Under the pieces are notes generated by a model. It was given only the letters and a program-made list of their open reading frames with translations. It searched no databases and was not told the DNA's origin. This document shows positions 1 through 7,797 of a stretch of DNA of 17,959 nucleotides, in pieces. The position numbers were made by a program, and so were the translations under genes. The DNA comes from an uncultured Chloroflexota bacterium (lineage in GTDB: Bacteria > Chloroflexota > Limnocylindria > Limnocylindrales > CSP1-4), in assembly GCA_903924005.1 (NCBI GenBank), contig CAIXZV010000143.1, forward strand, positions 1 through 17,959, in the 5' to 3' direction. Within the stretch, counting starts at the first letter, position 1. Every line of letters begins with the position of its first letter.

Positions 1-1617
1 CGCAGCGGCATGCAGTGGTCCGACGGGACGCCTGCCACGTCCGCCGACGCCTGCTTCTCCTGGCAGCTGGCCATTGACGCGCACGCGGCCGGTGACACGA
101 TTGGCCTTGGGTACCTGGACCAGAACCTCAAGGACGCGGGCGTCACCAAGGTGGAGTGCCCAGACGCCCAGACGATGATCGCGTATACAGCGGACCAGTC
201 AGACCGGGTCTTCCAGATCTACCTGCCCATCCTGCCCAAGCACATCTGGGGCAGCTACACGTATAAGACCATCGCCGATCAGAGCTTCAGCGCCCCGCTT
301 GTGGGCACCGGGCCGTACACGCTTGCTGAGTGGAAGACCGGCCAGTACATGCGCTTCATGCGCAACCCGCACTACTGGGGCCCGAAGGGCTTTGAGGACG
401 AGGTGGTCCTCCAGATCTTCAGCAGCACCGACACGATGGTGCAGGCTCTCCGCTCGGGCGACCTGGACTACGCGCGCGGTGTCAACGCCGCCCAGTTTGG
501 CTCGCTCAAGACCCAGCCCGGCATGGTGGCCGTGGTGGGCGGCAGCAATGGCTGGACGCAGCTTGCGTTCAACACGTACGGCACCGGCACCGGCAAGACC
601 ATCAAGGGTGGCGGGCCTTCCACCAAGGCGCTCCTTGACCCCGCATTCCGCGATGCGCTGGGCTACGCAATTGACAAGAAGCTGCTGCTGGACCGAGTCC
701 TTGGCGGCTACGGCGACATCGGCAACACCATCGTCCCCCCGATCATTGGCCAGTTCCACGTGGAGCCAACCACGCCGCGCACCTTCAGCATCGACATCGC
801 CAAGCAGAAGCTCGACGCTGCGGGCTACCCGCTCGACGCCAAGGGCAAGCGCCTCGACAAGCAGGGCAAGCCCATCGTGCTGCGCCTTGTCATGCCGGAC
901 TCGGACGAGAACTACGCCAAGGCGGCCGAGTTTGTGAAGGACTGGTACGGCCAGCTGGGCATCGATGTCCAGACGGGGATCTACGACAGCGGCACCCTCA
1001 CGGACATGCTCCTGCCCCCGGAGGCCGGCGGCAAGGGCAACCTTGCCAAGTACGACATCGAGCTGTGGGCGTGGGCCGGCAACCCGGACCCCAACACGCT
1101 GCTTGCGATCTTCCGGTGCGACCAGATCGGCAACATGTCGGACAGCAACTACTGCAATCCGGCCTACGACGCCATGTTTGACCAGGAGTCCAAGCTTTCG
1201 GGCGATGCCCGCAAGGCGGTGCTGGCGCAGATGCAGAACCTGATCTACGACCAGGCCGTGTACGACATCCTCTATTACGACGCCAACCTGGACGTCTACC
1301 GCACCGACAGGTTTGCGGGCTGGTCCAACATGCCGGCCAACGGGCAGCCGCTGTTCAGCTACGGCACCCGCAACTACACGATGCTCACGGACGCAACCGC
1401 CGTTCCCACGCCTGGCCCAACGGCCACGGCCGGTCCGTCGGGCGCCGCAACGCCGGCTCCGTCGTCGGCCCCCAGCGCCTCGCCTGCCCCGGGCTCGTCG
1501 GGCGACGGTGGCGGCGGCACGGCGCCCATCCTGGCGGTGGTCGGCGTGGCGCTGGTCGTCATCGGTGTTGCGCTCGTGCTGCGTCGCCGGAGTTCGCCCA
1601 AGGACGAGGAGGAGTGA
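1..1617 (+). CDS. ABC transporter solute-binding protein, family 5 (peptide/opine type), 5' end missing, C-terminal membrane anchor
   Basis: Extracellular receptor of the importer encoded just downstream; it captures an oligopeptide, opine, nickel complex or similar solute for the permeases. The frame is open from the left edge, so the ATG at position 10 is internal and the signal peptide and first part of the protein lie outside. Family 5 hallmarks are visible: the W-S-D-G-T-P...A-D-A motif at the very start, GTGPY in the first third, and P-D-x-D-E followed by WYGQLGIDV. After the binding domain comes a spacer of roughly 45 residues made almost only of Pro, Ala, Ser, Thr and Gly. It leads to a hydrophobic helix (APILAVVGVALVVIGVALVL) and a charged RRR...KDEEE tail. 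Most bacterial homologues are lipoproteins or periplasmic, so a C-terminal anchor is unusual. Substrate cannot be told from the sequence. Stop TGA at 1615-1617; the first permease begins 52 nt later. Confidence 0.93.
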   Translation, partial: RSGMQWSDGTPATSADACFSWQLAIDAHAAGDTIGLGYLDQNLKDAGVTKVECPDAQTMIAYTADQSDRVFQIYLPILPKHIWGSYTYKTIADQSFSAPLVGTGPYTLAEWKTGQYMRFMRNPHYWGPKGFEDEVVLQIFSSTDTMVQALRSGDLDYARGVNAAQFGSLKTQPGMVAVVGGSNGWTQLAFNTYGTGTGKTIKGGGPSTKALLDPAFRDALGYAIDKKLLLDRVLGGYGDIGNTIVPPIIGQFHVEPTTPRTFSIDIAKQKLDAAGYPLDAKGKRLDKQGKPIVLRLVMPDSDENYAKAAEFVKDWYGQLGIDVQTGIYDSGTLTDMLLPPEAGGKGNLAKYDIELWAWAGNPDPNTLLAIFRCDQIGNMSDSNYCNPAYDAMFDQESKLSGDARKAVLAQMQNLIYDQAVYDILYYDANLDVYRTDRFAGWSNMPANGQPLFSYGTRNYTMLTDATAVPTPGPTATAGPSGAATPAPSSAPSASPAPGSSGDGGGGTAPILAVVGVALVVIGVALVLRRRSSPKDEEE

Positions 1618-1669
1618 CCCGCAGCTCGGCGCATTCCGTGCGCCTGAACGCTGAGGTTGAGCGGCCCAG

Positions 1670-2644
1670 GTGAGCGCGCGCTACCTGGGCCAGCGGCTCC
1701 TGCAGGCGATCGTGACCATCGCCGCGATTGTGCTGCTCAACTTCCTGCTGTTCCGGCTCATGCCCGGATCGCCGGAGCGGATCCTGCTGCGCAACCCCAA
1801 CCTCTCCCAGCAAGTGGTGGAGGCAACCCGGGCGCGCTGGGGTCTGGACAAGCCGTTGATCCCTGACCAACTGGTGAGCTACATCGGCTCCACGCTGGAA
1901 GGGGACCTGGGCTACTCGTTCAAGTTCCGCGGCCAGCCTGTCACATCGGTGATTGCGGACAGGGTTGGCCCAACGCTGCTGCTGGTGGGGCTGGGCGAGC
2001 TGATCTCGGCCATCGTGGGCATCGCCATCGGCGCGTATGCCGGCTGGCGGCGCGGCGGGCTGGTGGACCGCGTGGGCAGCGGCGTGAGCCTTGTCCTGTA
2101 CTCCATGCCGTACTTCGTGATCGGCATGCCGCTGATCGTGATTTTTGCGGCGGGTCTTGGGTGGTTCCCCACGTCCGGCATGACCTCTGTCGGCGGGGGA
2201 GACCGCCCGTTCCCGGACAACATCATCGACTTGGCGCGCCACCTCGCGCTGCCGCTCGCCACGGTCTCGCTGGGGCTGATTGGCCAGTACTCCATCCTCA
2301 TGCGCTCGTCGATCATCGAGACGCGCTCAGAGGACTACATCACCACAGCCCGCGCCAAGGGTCTGCGCGACGGGCGGGTCCTGCGCGCCCACGCGTTCCC
2401 AAACGCCATGCTGCCGATGGTGACGCTGATTGCCATCAACCTTGGCTACGTGATTGGCGGGGCCATCACGGCCGAGATCGTGTTCTCCTGGCCGGGTCTC
2501 GGCACACTCACCGTGACAGCGCTTCAGGCACGTGACTACCCGGTGCTGCAGGGGATCTTCCTGCTTGTCGCCGTGTCGGTGGTGGTGGCCAACCTTGCGG
2601 CCGACATCATCTACGGCATGCTTGACCCGAGGGTGCGCCGATGA
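1670..2644 (+). CDS. ABC transporter permease, DppB/OppB type
   Basis: First of two inner-membrane subunits forming the translocation channel of the dipeptide/oligopeptide-type importer. The 324-residue length is normal for the family. A first helix lies at about residues 10-30, followed by the external region with RWGLDKPL and the GDLGYSF motif (about 55-85) typical of DppB/OppB. Five further hydrophobic segments follow. The EAA loop that docks on the ATPase is clear at about 222-245 (E-D-Y-I-T-T-A-R-A-K-G-L...H-A-F-P-N-A), and the protein ends with the family-typical LDPRVR. The start is a GTG with only a weak, distant GAGG upstream; no better in-frame start precedes it. The stop overlaps the next start (ATGA), so the two permeases are probably translationally coupled. 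Confidence 0.95.
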   Translation: MSARYLGQRLLQAIVTIAAIVLLNFLLFRLMPGSPERILLRNPNLSQQVVEATRARWGLDKPLIPDQLVSYIGSTLEGDLGYSFKFRGQPVTSVIADRVGPTLLLVGLGELISAIVGIAIGAYAGWRRGGLVDRVGSGVSLVLYSMPYFVIGMPLIVIFAAGLGWFPTSGMTSVGGGDRPFPDNIIDLARHLALPLATVSLGLIGQYSILMRSSIIETRSEDYITTARAKGLRDGRVLRAHAFPNAMLPMVTLIAINLGYVIGGAITAEIVFSWPGLGTLTVTALQARDYPVLQGIFLLVAVSVVVANLAADIIYGMLDPRVRR

Positions 2645-3576
2645 GCGCCGCTCGCGCCTCGGGCAGCCGCTGGCGTCTCCGGGCGGCCCAGCTCCGCGCG
2701 TTTGCCGTCCGGTACGCCGGTCGCGCAGACGGCATGATCGGGCTGGTGGTGCTTGTCTTCTTCGGCATTCTGGCGCTGGCGCCGGAGCTGTTTGTTGGGC
2801 CGCTGGAGACCGCAACCCGGGCGAGCGCCCATGCGTTTGACGCTCCGTCCGCGCAGCACCTCTTTGGCGCAGACGATCTTGGCCGAGACATCCTCAACCG
2901 CACCGTCCACGGTGCCCGGATCTCCATGACCATCGGCCTGATGGCAACCGTGATCACGCTGGTCTTTGGCGTGGTTCTGGGGCTGGTGGCAGGCTACTCG
3001 GGCGGAATGGTGGACAACCTGCTCATGCGCGTGGCGGACTTCTTCCTGGTCCTGCCCACGTTTGTCCTGGCGCTGATCCTGGCGCCGGTCCTCATTGAGG
3101 TGGTGGGCGCTGACGCCGAGGTGATGGGCATCCGCGCCACGCTGCTGGTGATCATCGTGGTCATCGGCATCACCAGCTGGGCTGCTACCGCGCGGATCAT
3201 CCGTAGCCAAACGCTGTCGCTCAAGGAGCGGATGTTTGTGGACCGGGCACGCGTGGTGGGCGTTGGCCCGGGGCGGATCATCCTGCGCCACATCCTGCCA
3301 AACGTGATGAACCTGATCGTCGCAAACGCGGTCCTGACCTTTGCATCGGCCGTCCTGACTGAGACCACGCTCTCGTTCATCGGTCTCGGCGACCCGTTCC
3401 AGCCCTCATGGGGCCAGATCCTCAACGGCGCGCAGGATTCGGGCGCCGCCGGTCTTGGCGCATGGTGGGTGATCGCGCCGCCCGCCGTCAGCGTGGTGCT
3501 GGTGATCCTGGCGTTCACGTTGATGGGCAACGCGCTTGACGACCTGCTCAACCCCAAGTCCAGGGTCCGCCGATGA
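2641..3576 (+). CDS. ABC transporter permease, DppC/OppC type
   Basis: Second channel subunit, partner of the preceding permease. It has 311 residues and a cytoplasmic, basic N-terminus, then a first helix at about 31-48. The diagnostic OppC motif H-L-F-G-A-D-D-L-G-R-D-I-L is at 73-85. Five more hydrophobic segments follow, and the EAA loop is at about 200-223 (D-R-A-R-V-V-G-V-G...R-H-I-L-P-N). The ELSFLGLG-like signature appears as T-L-S-F-I-G-L-G (243-250), and the end LLNPKSRVRR is typical. Its ATG overlaps the previous stop by 4 nt and its own stop overlaps the ATPase start by 4 nt. The chain 1670-4595 therefore reads as one transcript. Confidence 0.96.
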   Translation: MSAARASGSRWRLRAAQLRAFAVRYAGRADGMIGLVVLVFFGILALAPELFVGPLETATRASAHAFDAPSAQHLFGADDLGRDILNRTVHGARISMTIGLMATVITLVFGVVLGLVAGYSGGMVDNLLMRVADFFLVLPTFVLALILAPVLIEVVGADAEVMGIRATLLVIIVVIGITSWAATARIIRSQTLSLKERMFVDRARVVGVGPGRIILRHILPNVMNLIVANAVLTFASAVLTETTLSFIGLGDPFQPSWGQILNGAQDSGAAGLGAWWVIAPPAVSVVLVILAFTLMGNALDDLLNPKSRVRR

Positions 3577-4595
3577 CCGCCGAGATCCGCGGCCGTCGCC
3601 AGTGGCCCCTGCCCAAGCAGGCCGATCCCAGCGCTCCGCTGCTCAAGGTGGAGAACCTGCAGACGCATTTCCAGCTGGGCCGCGGCTGGGTGAAGGCCGT
3701 GGACGGCGTCTCGTTTGGGCTGGACGACGGCGAGGCGCTGGGGCTGGTGGGGGAGTCCGGCTGCGGCAAGACCACCACGGCGCTCTCGCTGGTGCGGCTG
3801 CTGCCGTCCAACGGGAAGATCCGCGGCGGCAGCGTGGAGCTCTTTGGCATTGACCTTGTGCCCAAGACCGATCGCCAGCTTGACCGCTATCGATGGCGCG
3901 AGATCAGCATCGTCTTCCAGGGCGCCATGAACGCGCTCAACCCGGTGGTCCAGGTGCGCCGCCAGATTGCGGAGCCCGTCCAGTACCGGCTGAACCAGTC
4001 CGAGTCCGCCTCGCTCAAGCGCGCCGACGAGCTGCTCGACATGGTGGGCATCCCCAGCCGGCGGCTTGGCGCCTACCCGCACGAGCTCTCGGGCGGCATG
4101 CGCCAGCGCGCGATGATCGCCATGGCGCTTGCGTGCGATCCGGCCATCGTCATCGGTGACGAGCCCACCACGGCGCTTGACGCCATGGTCCAGGCGCAGA
4201 TCCTGGTCCTGCTGGAGCAGCTGCGCCGGGACCTTGGCCTGTCGCTGATCCTCATCACGCACGACCTGTCCGTGGTGGCCGAAACATGTGACCGGGTCCT
4301 GGTGATGTACGCGGGCCGGGTGGCCGAAGAGGGGCCGGTCAGCCGCGTCTTCACGGAGCCGCGCCACCCGTACACGCGCAAGCTGCTGGGCGCGTTCCCA
4401 AACATCCGCTCTGACCGCCGGACGCTGGAGACCATCCCGGGTGAGCCGCCGGATCTTGTGAACCCGCCCGCCGGCTGCCGGTTTGCGCCACGGTGCGCGC
4501 AGGCGATGCCCGTGTGCTCGGGGACGCCGCCGCCAGAAGTGTCCTTCGACGATGGCGTGCGCGTGGCCTGCCACCTCTTTGGGACGACGGCATGA
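3573..4595 (+). CDS. ABC transporter ATP-binding protein, DppD/OppD type
   Basis: Cytoplasmic ATPase driving uptake through the two permeases. The 340 residues show Walker A GESGCGKT at 60-67, Q-loop Gln116, signature LSGGMRQR at 172-179, Walker B ending DEPT at 196-199 and switch His230. After the ATPase core comes the oligopeptide-transporter C-terminal extension, with H-P-Y-T-R (265-269) and G-C-R-F-A-P-R-C. That tail holds four cysteines (302, 308, 315, 333), a pattern reported to coordinate an iron-sulfur cluster in some DppD proteins; binding here is inference. Together with the following gene it gives the heterodimeric ATPase pair expected for the family. The start overlaps the permease stop by 4 nt. 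Confidence 0.96.
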   Translation: MTAEIRGRRQWPLPKQADPSAPLLKVENLQTHFQLGRGWVKAVDGVSFGLDDGEALGLVGESGCGKTTTALSLVRLLPSNGKIRGGSVELFGIDLVPKTDRQLDRYRWREISIVFQGAMNALNPVVQVRRQIAEPVQYRLNQSESASLKRADELLDMVGIPSRRLGAYPHELSGGMRQRAMIAMALACDPAIVIGDEPTTALDAMVQAQILVLLEQLRRDLGLSLILITHDLSVVAETCDRVLVMYAGRVAEEGPVSRVFTEPRHPYTRKLLGAFPNIRSDRRTLETIPGEPPDLVNPPAGCRFAPRCAQAMPVCSGTPPPEVSFDDGVRVACHLFGTTA

Positions 4596-4608
4596 GCGGG
4601 CCGACGAC

Positions 4609-5622
4609 ATGAGCGAGCTGCTGCGCCTGACGGGGCTCAAGGTGCACTTCGCCGGCCGCGGTGGACTGCTGGACGCCCTCCTCCGTCGGCCCCCGCGTGT
4701 TGTCCGCGCGGTGGATGGGATTGACCTCACCATTGAGCGCGGCGAGGTGCTTGCCCTTGTGGGCGAGTCAGGCTCCGGCAAGACCACCACGGGGCGGGTC
4801 ATCGTCAAACTCACACGGCAGACCGGCGGGACAATCGTCTTTGACGGGCAGGACGTGTCGCGGCTGTGGGGCACGCGGAAGCTGCGCGAGTACCGGCGCC
4901 GGGTCCAGTTCATCTTCCAGGACCCGTACGAGACGCTGGATCCCAAGCAGACCATCCACGACTTTGTGGCTGAGCCGCTGGAGGTCAACAGCGTTGGAAA
5001 GACCGCCGCAGAGCGCGACGCGCTGATCCTCGCGGCGCTGGACACCGCGGGTCTCCGGCCGGCGGAGGACTTCGCCTATCGGTACCCGCACGAGCTTTCG
5101 GGCGGCCAGCGCCAGCGTGCGGTCATCGCCGGCGCCCTGGTGCTCAACCCGCAGCTGGTGGTGGCGGACGAGCCCGTCTCGATGCTGGACGTGTCCATCC
5201 GGACCGAGCTGCTGCACCTGATGCTGGATCTGCGCCGCGAGCGGGACCTGACGTACCTGTTCATCACGCACGATCTGTCGCTGGCCTGGGTGATCGCGGA
5301 CCGGATCGCGGTGATGTACCTGGGCAAGATCATGGAGATTGGCCCGGCGGAACTCGTCATCAATGCGGCCCGCCACCCGTATACGGCCGCACTTGTATCC
5401 GTTGCGCCGTCGCCGGAGCCGCCGGCCGCCGGCGAGCGCGCCAAGCGCACCATCCTTGTGGGCGAGACGCCTGATGCTGCCGCCATCCCGCCGGGCTGCC
5501 GCTTCCACACGCGCTGTCCGATGGTGTTTGACCGCTGCCGAACCGACGAGCCGCAGCTCATCGATGTGGGTGGCGGGCAGTCCGCGGCGTGCTGGCTAGC
5601 TGAGCGACCGGCGTCCGCCTAG
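4609..5622 (+). CDS. ABC transporter ATP-binding protein, DppF/OppF type
   Basis: Second ATPase of the importer, 337 residues from the ATG at 4609. The open frame reaches back to 4483, but those extra 42 residues overlap the preceding gene, are Arg/Cys-rich and resemble no ABC N-terminus. The ATG at 4609 lies 13 nt after the previous stop and begins a normal DppF start (M-S-E-L-L-R-L). Walker A GESGSGKT is at 52-59, Q-loop Gln104, signature LSGGQRQR at 163-170, Walker B ending ADEP at 186-189 and His221. The C-terminal extension carries H-P-Y-T-A (256-260) and Cys297, 303, 310 and 328, a four-cysteine layout like its partner's. It ends 35 bp before the stop of a gene on the opposite strand, so the importer operon ends here. 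Confidence 0.95.
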   Translation: MSELLRLTGLKVHFAGRGGLLDALLRRPPRVVRAVDGIDLTIERGEVLALVGESGSGKTTTGRVIVKLTRQTGGTIVFDGQDVSRLWGTRKLREYRRRVQFIFQDPYETLDPKQTIHDFVAEPLEVNSVGKTAAERDALILAALDTAGLRPAEDFAYRYPHELSGGQRQRAVIAGALVLNPQLVVADEPVSMLDVSIRTELLHLMLDLRRERDLTYLFITHDLSLAWVIADRIAVMYLGKIMEIGPAELVINAARHPYTAALVSVAPSPEPPAAGERAKRTILVGETPDAAAIPPGCRFHTRCPMVFDRCRTDEPQLIDVGGGQSAACWLAERPASA

Positions 5623-5657
5623 CCGGTCCCGGGCTGGCACCCACGGGTGACCCGCCG

Positions 5658-6764
5658 TCAGGGCAGGATCAGCCGATAAGCGGCGTCGTTGCCCACCGCC
5701 CAGCCCACACCGCCTGCAACAAAGAAGTACGGGTCGGCTTTGTCGGCGGTCGCGACGGCGGGCATGGCGACTGGCCCGGCCGCCGGTGAGCCGTTCTGGT
5801 CAAGCAGCTGGTAGGTGCCGTCGTCGAGCTTCGCCCAAAGTTCGCCATCGAGGACACGCGTCCGGTCGGTGAAGGCGGCGGTCGCCGGGGCCGGAGCGCC
5901 GTCCTCGGGGCTTACGGGCTGGAGGCCCTGCCGCCACGGGTCTGACGTGGTGCTGAGCAGCCGGCACCGGCCGTCCACCACCGTGGGGCCGAGGACACCG
6001 TCGGCGATGACCGGCCACTCGCCAAGACGCTGCCCGGTCCCGGGGTCCACCATGGTCACGACGGTGACGTCTGGCGCCTTGAGGCCCACCAGCGTCCGCA
6101 CCACCCACAGCCGCCCGCACCCCACGACCGGCGTCCCGGCGATTGGCCATCGGGCTACAACCCGACCGGTCGCCGCGTCGACCCTGGCGAGCGTTCCGTT
6201 GCCCGTCCCGTTCTCGAAGCCGGGCACGAACACCGCGCCGAACCCGGCCGCAATCGGTCCGCCAACCTCGACCTTCGTTGTCCTGGCCCGGTGGGTGTGC
6301 AGGTCCAGCCTCGTGAGCGTGTTCGCGCCGGCGTACGTGCGGGAGCCATCCCCGCTGTCATTCGCCACCCAGACCGCAAGGTCCGCGATGGCCATCGAGC
6401 CGGGCGACTCGCCGATCGGGTACTTCGCCTGCACGTGCACATCGGCCGCGTCGAGGCGGAGCAGCCACCCGTTTGGCGATGCGTAGAACGGGATCCACAG
6501 CGAGTCGAAGGCGTAGATGGCCGCCGCGGCATTCGGGAGCGCGCCCGGCAGGCGATATGGGAGGGCCAACAGGACGTGGGCCTCAGTCGGCGGCATCGCC
6601 GAGGCTGACGGCACGGGCGACGGGGACGCGGACGTCGACGGCGACGCGATGGCTGCCGGGGATGCTGTGGGCACTGGCGACAGCGACGGCGACGGATTGA
6701 CCGGCGCTGGTCCGCAAGCCGCCACGGCGATCACGAAGGCGAGGAGAAGGCGGCCCTTACTCAT
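5658..6764 (-). CDS. Lipoprotein with Pro/Ser-rich spacer and predicted beta-propeller domain
   Basis: Probable surface lipoprotein of unknown role, 368 residues. The frame reaches a GTG at 6779, but I chose the ATG at 6764: a GGGGGGA Shine-Dalgarno lies 6 nt upstream and the signal then starts correctly with M-S-K-G-R. The lipobox V-A-A-C puts the lipidated cysteine at residue 17. About 40 residues of nearly pure Pro, Ser, Ala and Thr follow, a spacer through the cell wall. The rest has recurring strand patterns such as L-A-V-W-V-A-N-D-S-G, R-V-D-A-A-T-G-R-V-V and V-D-P-G-T-G-Q-R-L-G, as in YVTN/PQQ-like propellers. No catalytic motif is recognised. It lies 39 bp downstream of the small helical gene on the same strand and may share its transcript. 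Phe codons before G are mostly TTC here, unlike most of the window. Confidence 0.8.
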   Translation of the reverse strand: MSKGRLLLAFVIAVAACGPAPVNPSPSLSPVPTASPAAIASPSTSASPSPVPSASAMPPTEAHVLLALPYRLPGALPNAAAAIYAFDSLWIPFYASPNGWLLRLDAADVHVQAKYPIGESPGSMAIADLAVWVANDSGDGSRTYAGANTLTRLDLHTHRARTTKVEVGGPIAAGFGAVFVPGFENGTGNGTLARVDAATGRVVARWPIAGTPVVGCGRLWVVRTLVGLKAPDVTVVTMVDPGTGQRLGEWPVIADGVLGPTVVDGRCRLLSTTSDPWRQGLQPVSPEDGAPAPATAAFTDRTRVLDGELWAKLDDGTYQLLDQNGSPAAGPVAMPAVATADKADPYFFVAGGVGWAVGNDAAYRLILP

Positions 6765-6770
6765 CCTGAG

Positions 6771-6777
6771 TCCCCCC
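6771..6777 (-). promoter_or_regulatory. Shine-Dalgarno site for the lipoprotein gene
   Basis: GGGGGGA on the minus strand, 6 nt before the ATG at 6764. It decides between this ATG and the GTG at 6779, whose first codons would contain the Shine-Dalgarno itself. Confidence 0.6.
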
Positions 6778-6803
6778 ACAAATACCTGGTGTCGCCCCGC
6801 GGT

Positions 6804-7169
6804 TCACGCTTCTGCCCGAGCGTGTTGCCGGTCTGGCCACTCGCTGAACCCGTGTTCTCGAAGCAGGGCGGCCATCCGCTCGTCCATCACGTCCTCGAAG
6901 CGCTCGGGCCGGCGCATCGCCAGCTCCGGATTGCGGCGAGCCGCTGCCAGCAGCTCCTCGCGGTGGGCCGTCGGCATCGTCGGCCAAAGCGCGAGCGTGG
7001 CCGCCCCCAATCGCGAGACGTTGTCGCCGAGGCCCTGTCGATCCAGCATTGCCCAAAGCCGGATCGACGCGACCCAGCGCTCGTAGGCACGCCTGACCGC
7101 GCGCTGCATCGGCGGCTCAGCGGCGAGCCGATCGAGGAGCTCCTGCTCGAAGGGCGACTCAGGCGGCAT
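6804..7169 (-). CDS. Small, probably all-helical protein of unknown function
   Basis: A 121-residue soluble protein I do not recognise. It is rich in Arg, Glu, Ala and Leu, with no membrane segment, cysteine or metal motif, and reads as helices throughout (for example L-L-D-R-L-A-A-E near 11-18 and E-E-L-L-A-A-A-R-R at 71-79). Its ATG at 7169 lies inside the last codons of the nucleotidyltransferase-like gene (11-nt overlap in another frame). The two are therefore almost surely co-translated and may act together. The R(x4-6)H motif of HEPN partners of minimal nucleotidyltransferases is not evident, so a classical MNT-HEPN toxin-antitoxin pair is not supported. Confidence 0.7.
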   Translation of the reverse strand: MPPESPFEQELLDRLAAEPPMQRAVRRAYERWVASIRLWAMLDRQGLGDNVSRLGAATLALWPTMPTAHREELLAAARRNPELAMRRPERFEDVMDERMAALLREHGFSEWPDRQHARAEA

Positions 7170-7704
7170 TCGACCGAGCCTTCTCGAGCGCCGCGGCGAT
7201 GCCCAGCCGGGCGGACCACCCGGTCATGTACGCCCAGTCAAGCTGCCGACCGGAGCTCAGCAACTGGTGCACATCCCTGCCCTGCAGGCCGTCGAGTGCA
7301 CCCTCGCTCCACTCGAGCTTCGCAAGCAAGAGGTCCTCGAGGGTGGACACCCACACTTCGCCGAGCTCAACGTCCACCATGCGAACGCGCCTGGAGAGGG
7401 CCTCTGCGCCCCACGGATCCGGCTTGCGGATCATGAGATCGGCCTTTCCTGCTCCTGTCACCCAGATGGCCGAACCCATCCATCGGTGCGGCGTGTCGAG
7501 AAGCGTCGCGACGAGGTAGGCGGGCTCGAAGGCGGGGCGGAGTACCCGGTCGTACCAGCTCGGGTCGATGCCGAGAACAAAGTCGATGTGGTTGGTCTGG
7601 CGAAAGCCCATGCCGTGGATGGCCATGGCGTCCGAGCCGGTGACGAAGTACGGAACTCCAAGGCGCTCGAGGCGCGCCACCGAATCATGTCGAACGCTCG
7701 TCAT
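7159..7704 (-). CDS. Nucleotidyltransferase-fold protein (AbiEii/DUF6036-like), atypical active site
   Basis: A 181-residue protein from the ATG at 7704, which has an AGGCGG Shine-Dalgarno-like stretch before it; the frame extends to 7791, but the extra 29 residues look non-coding. The N-terminal half has the minimal-nucleotidyltransferase layout: G-S-D-A at 23-26, then R-Q-T-N-H-I-D at 35-41, and a later A-D-L-M-I (Asp89) in the place of the third catalytic carboxylate. L-E-D-L-L-L-A-K-L at 122-130 is typical of the helix after the core in this superfamily. The usual D-x-D is H39-x-D41 here, so one metal ligand is replaced by His and activity is uncertain. It overlaps the following small gene. 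A stress or toxin-like role is possible but not shown. Confidence 0.75.
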   Translation of the reverse strand: MTSVRHDSVARLERLGVPYFVTGSDAMAIHGMGFRQTNHIDFVLGIDPSWYDRVLRPAFEPAYLVATLLDTPHRWMGSAIWVTGAGKADLMIRKPDPWGAEALSRRVRMVDVELGEVWVSTLEDLLLAKLEWSEGALDGLQGRDVHQLLSSGRQLDWAYMTGWSARLGIAAALEKARSNAA

Positions 7705-7797
7705 GCGACCGCCTGTCTTGTACTTTCGCGGCCCGCGCCGATCACCGCAATTCTCCGCTCCGGCTGGCCATGACGCAACGAGTCCCGCCACGGTTGG

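Noticed and set aside
4483..4608. N-terminal extension of the second ATPase
   Set aside because: It overlaps the first ATPase, is Arg/Cys-rich and unlike any ABC N-terminus; the ATG at 4609 gives the normal start.
2994..5045. Long minus-strand frame of 683 codons
   Set aside because: It is antisense to the second permease and both ATPases, which have complete family motifs. Its composition is Arg/Ser/His-rich with no recognisable domain, as expected for a GC-rich shadow frame.
5623..5657. Small dyads between the converging importer and lipoprotein genes (CACCC-AC-GGGTG, CGGGT-G-ACCCG)
   Set aside because: The loops are 1-2 nt, too short for stable hairpins, and there is no T-tract, so a terminator call is not supported.
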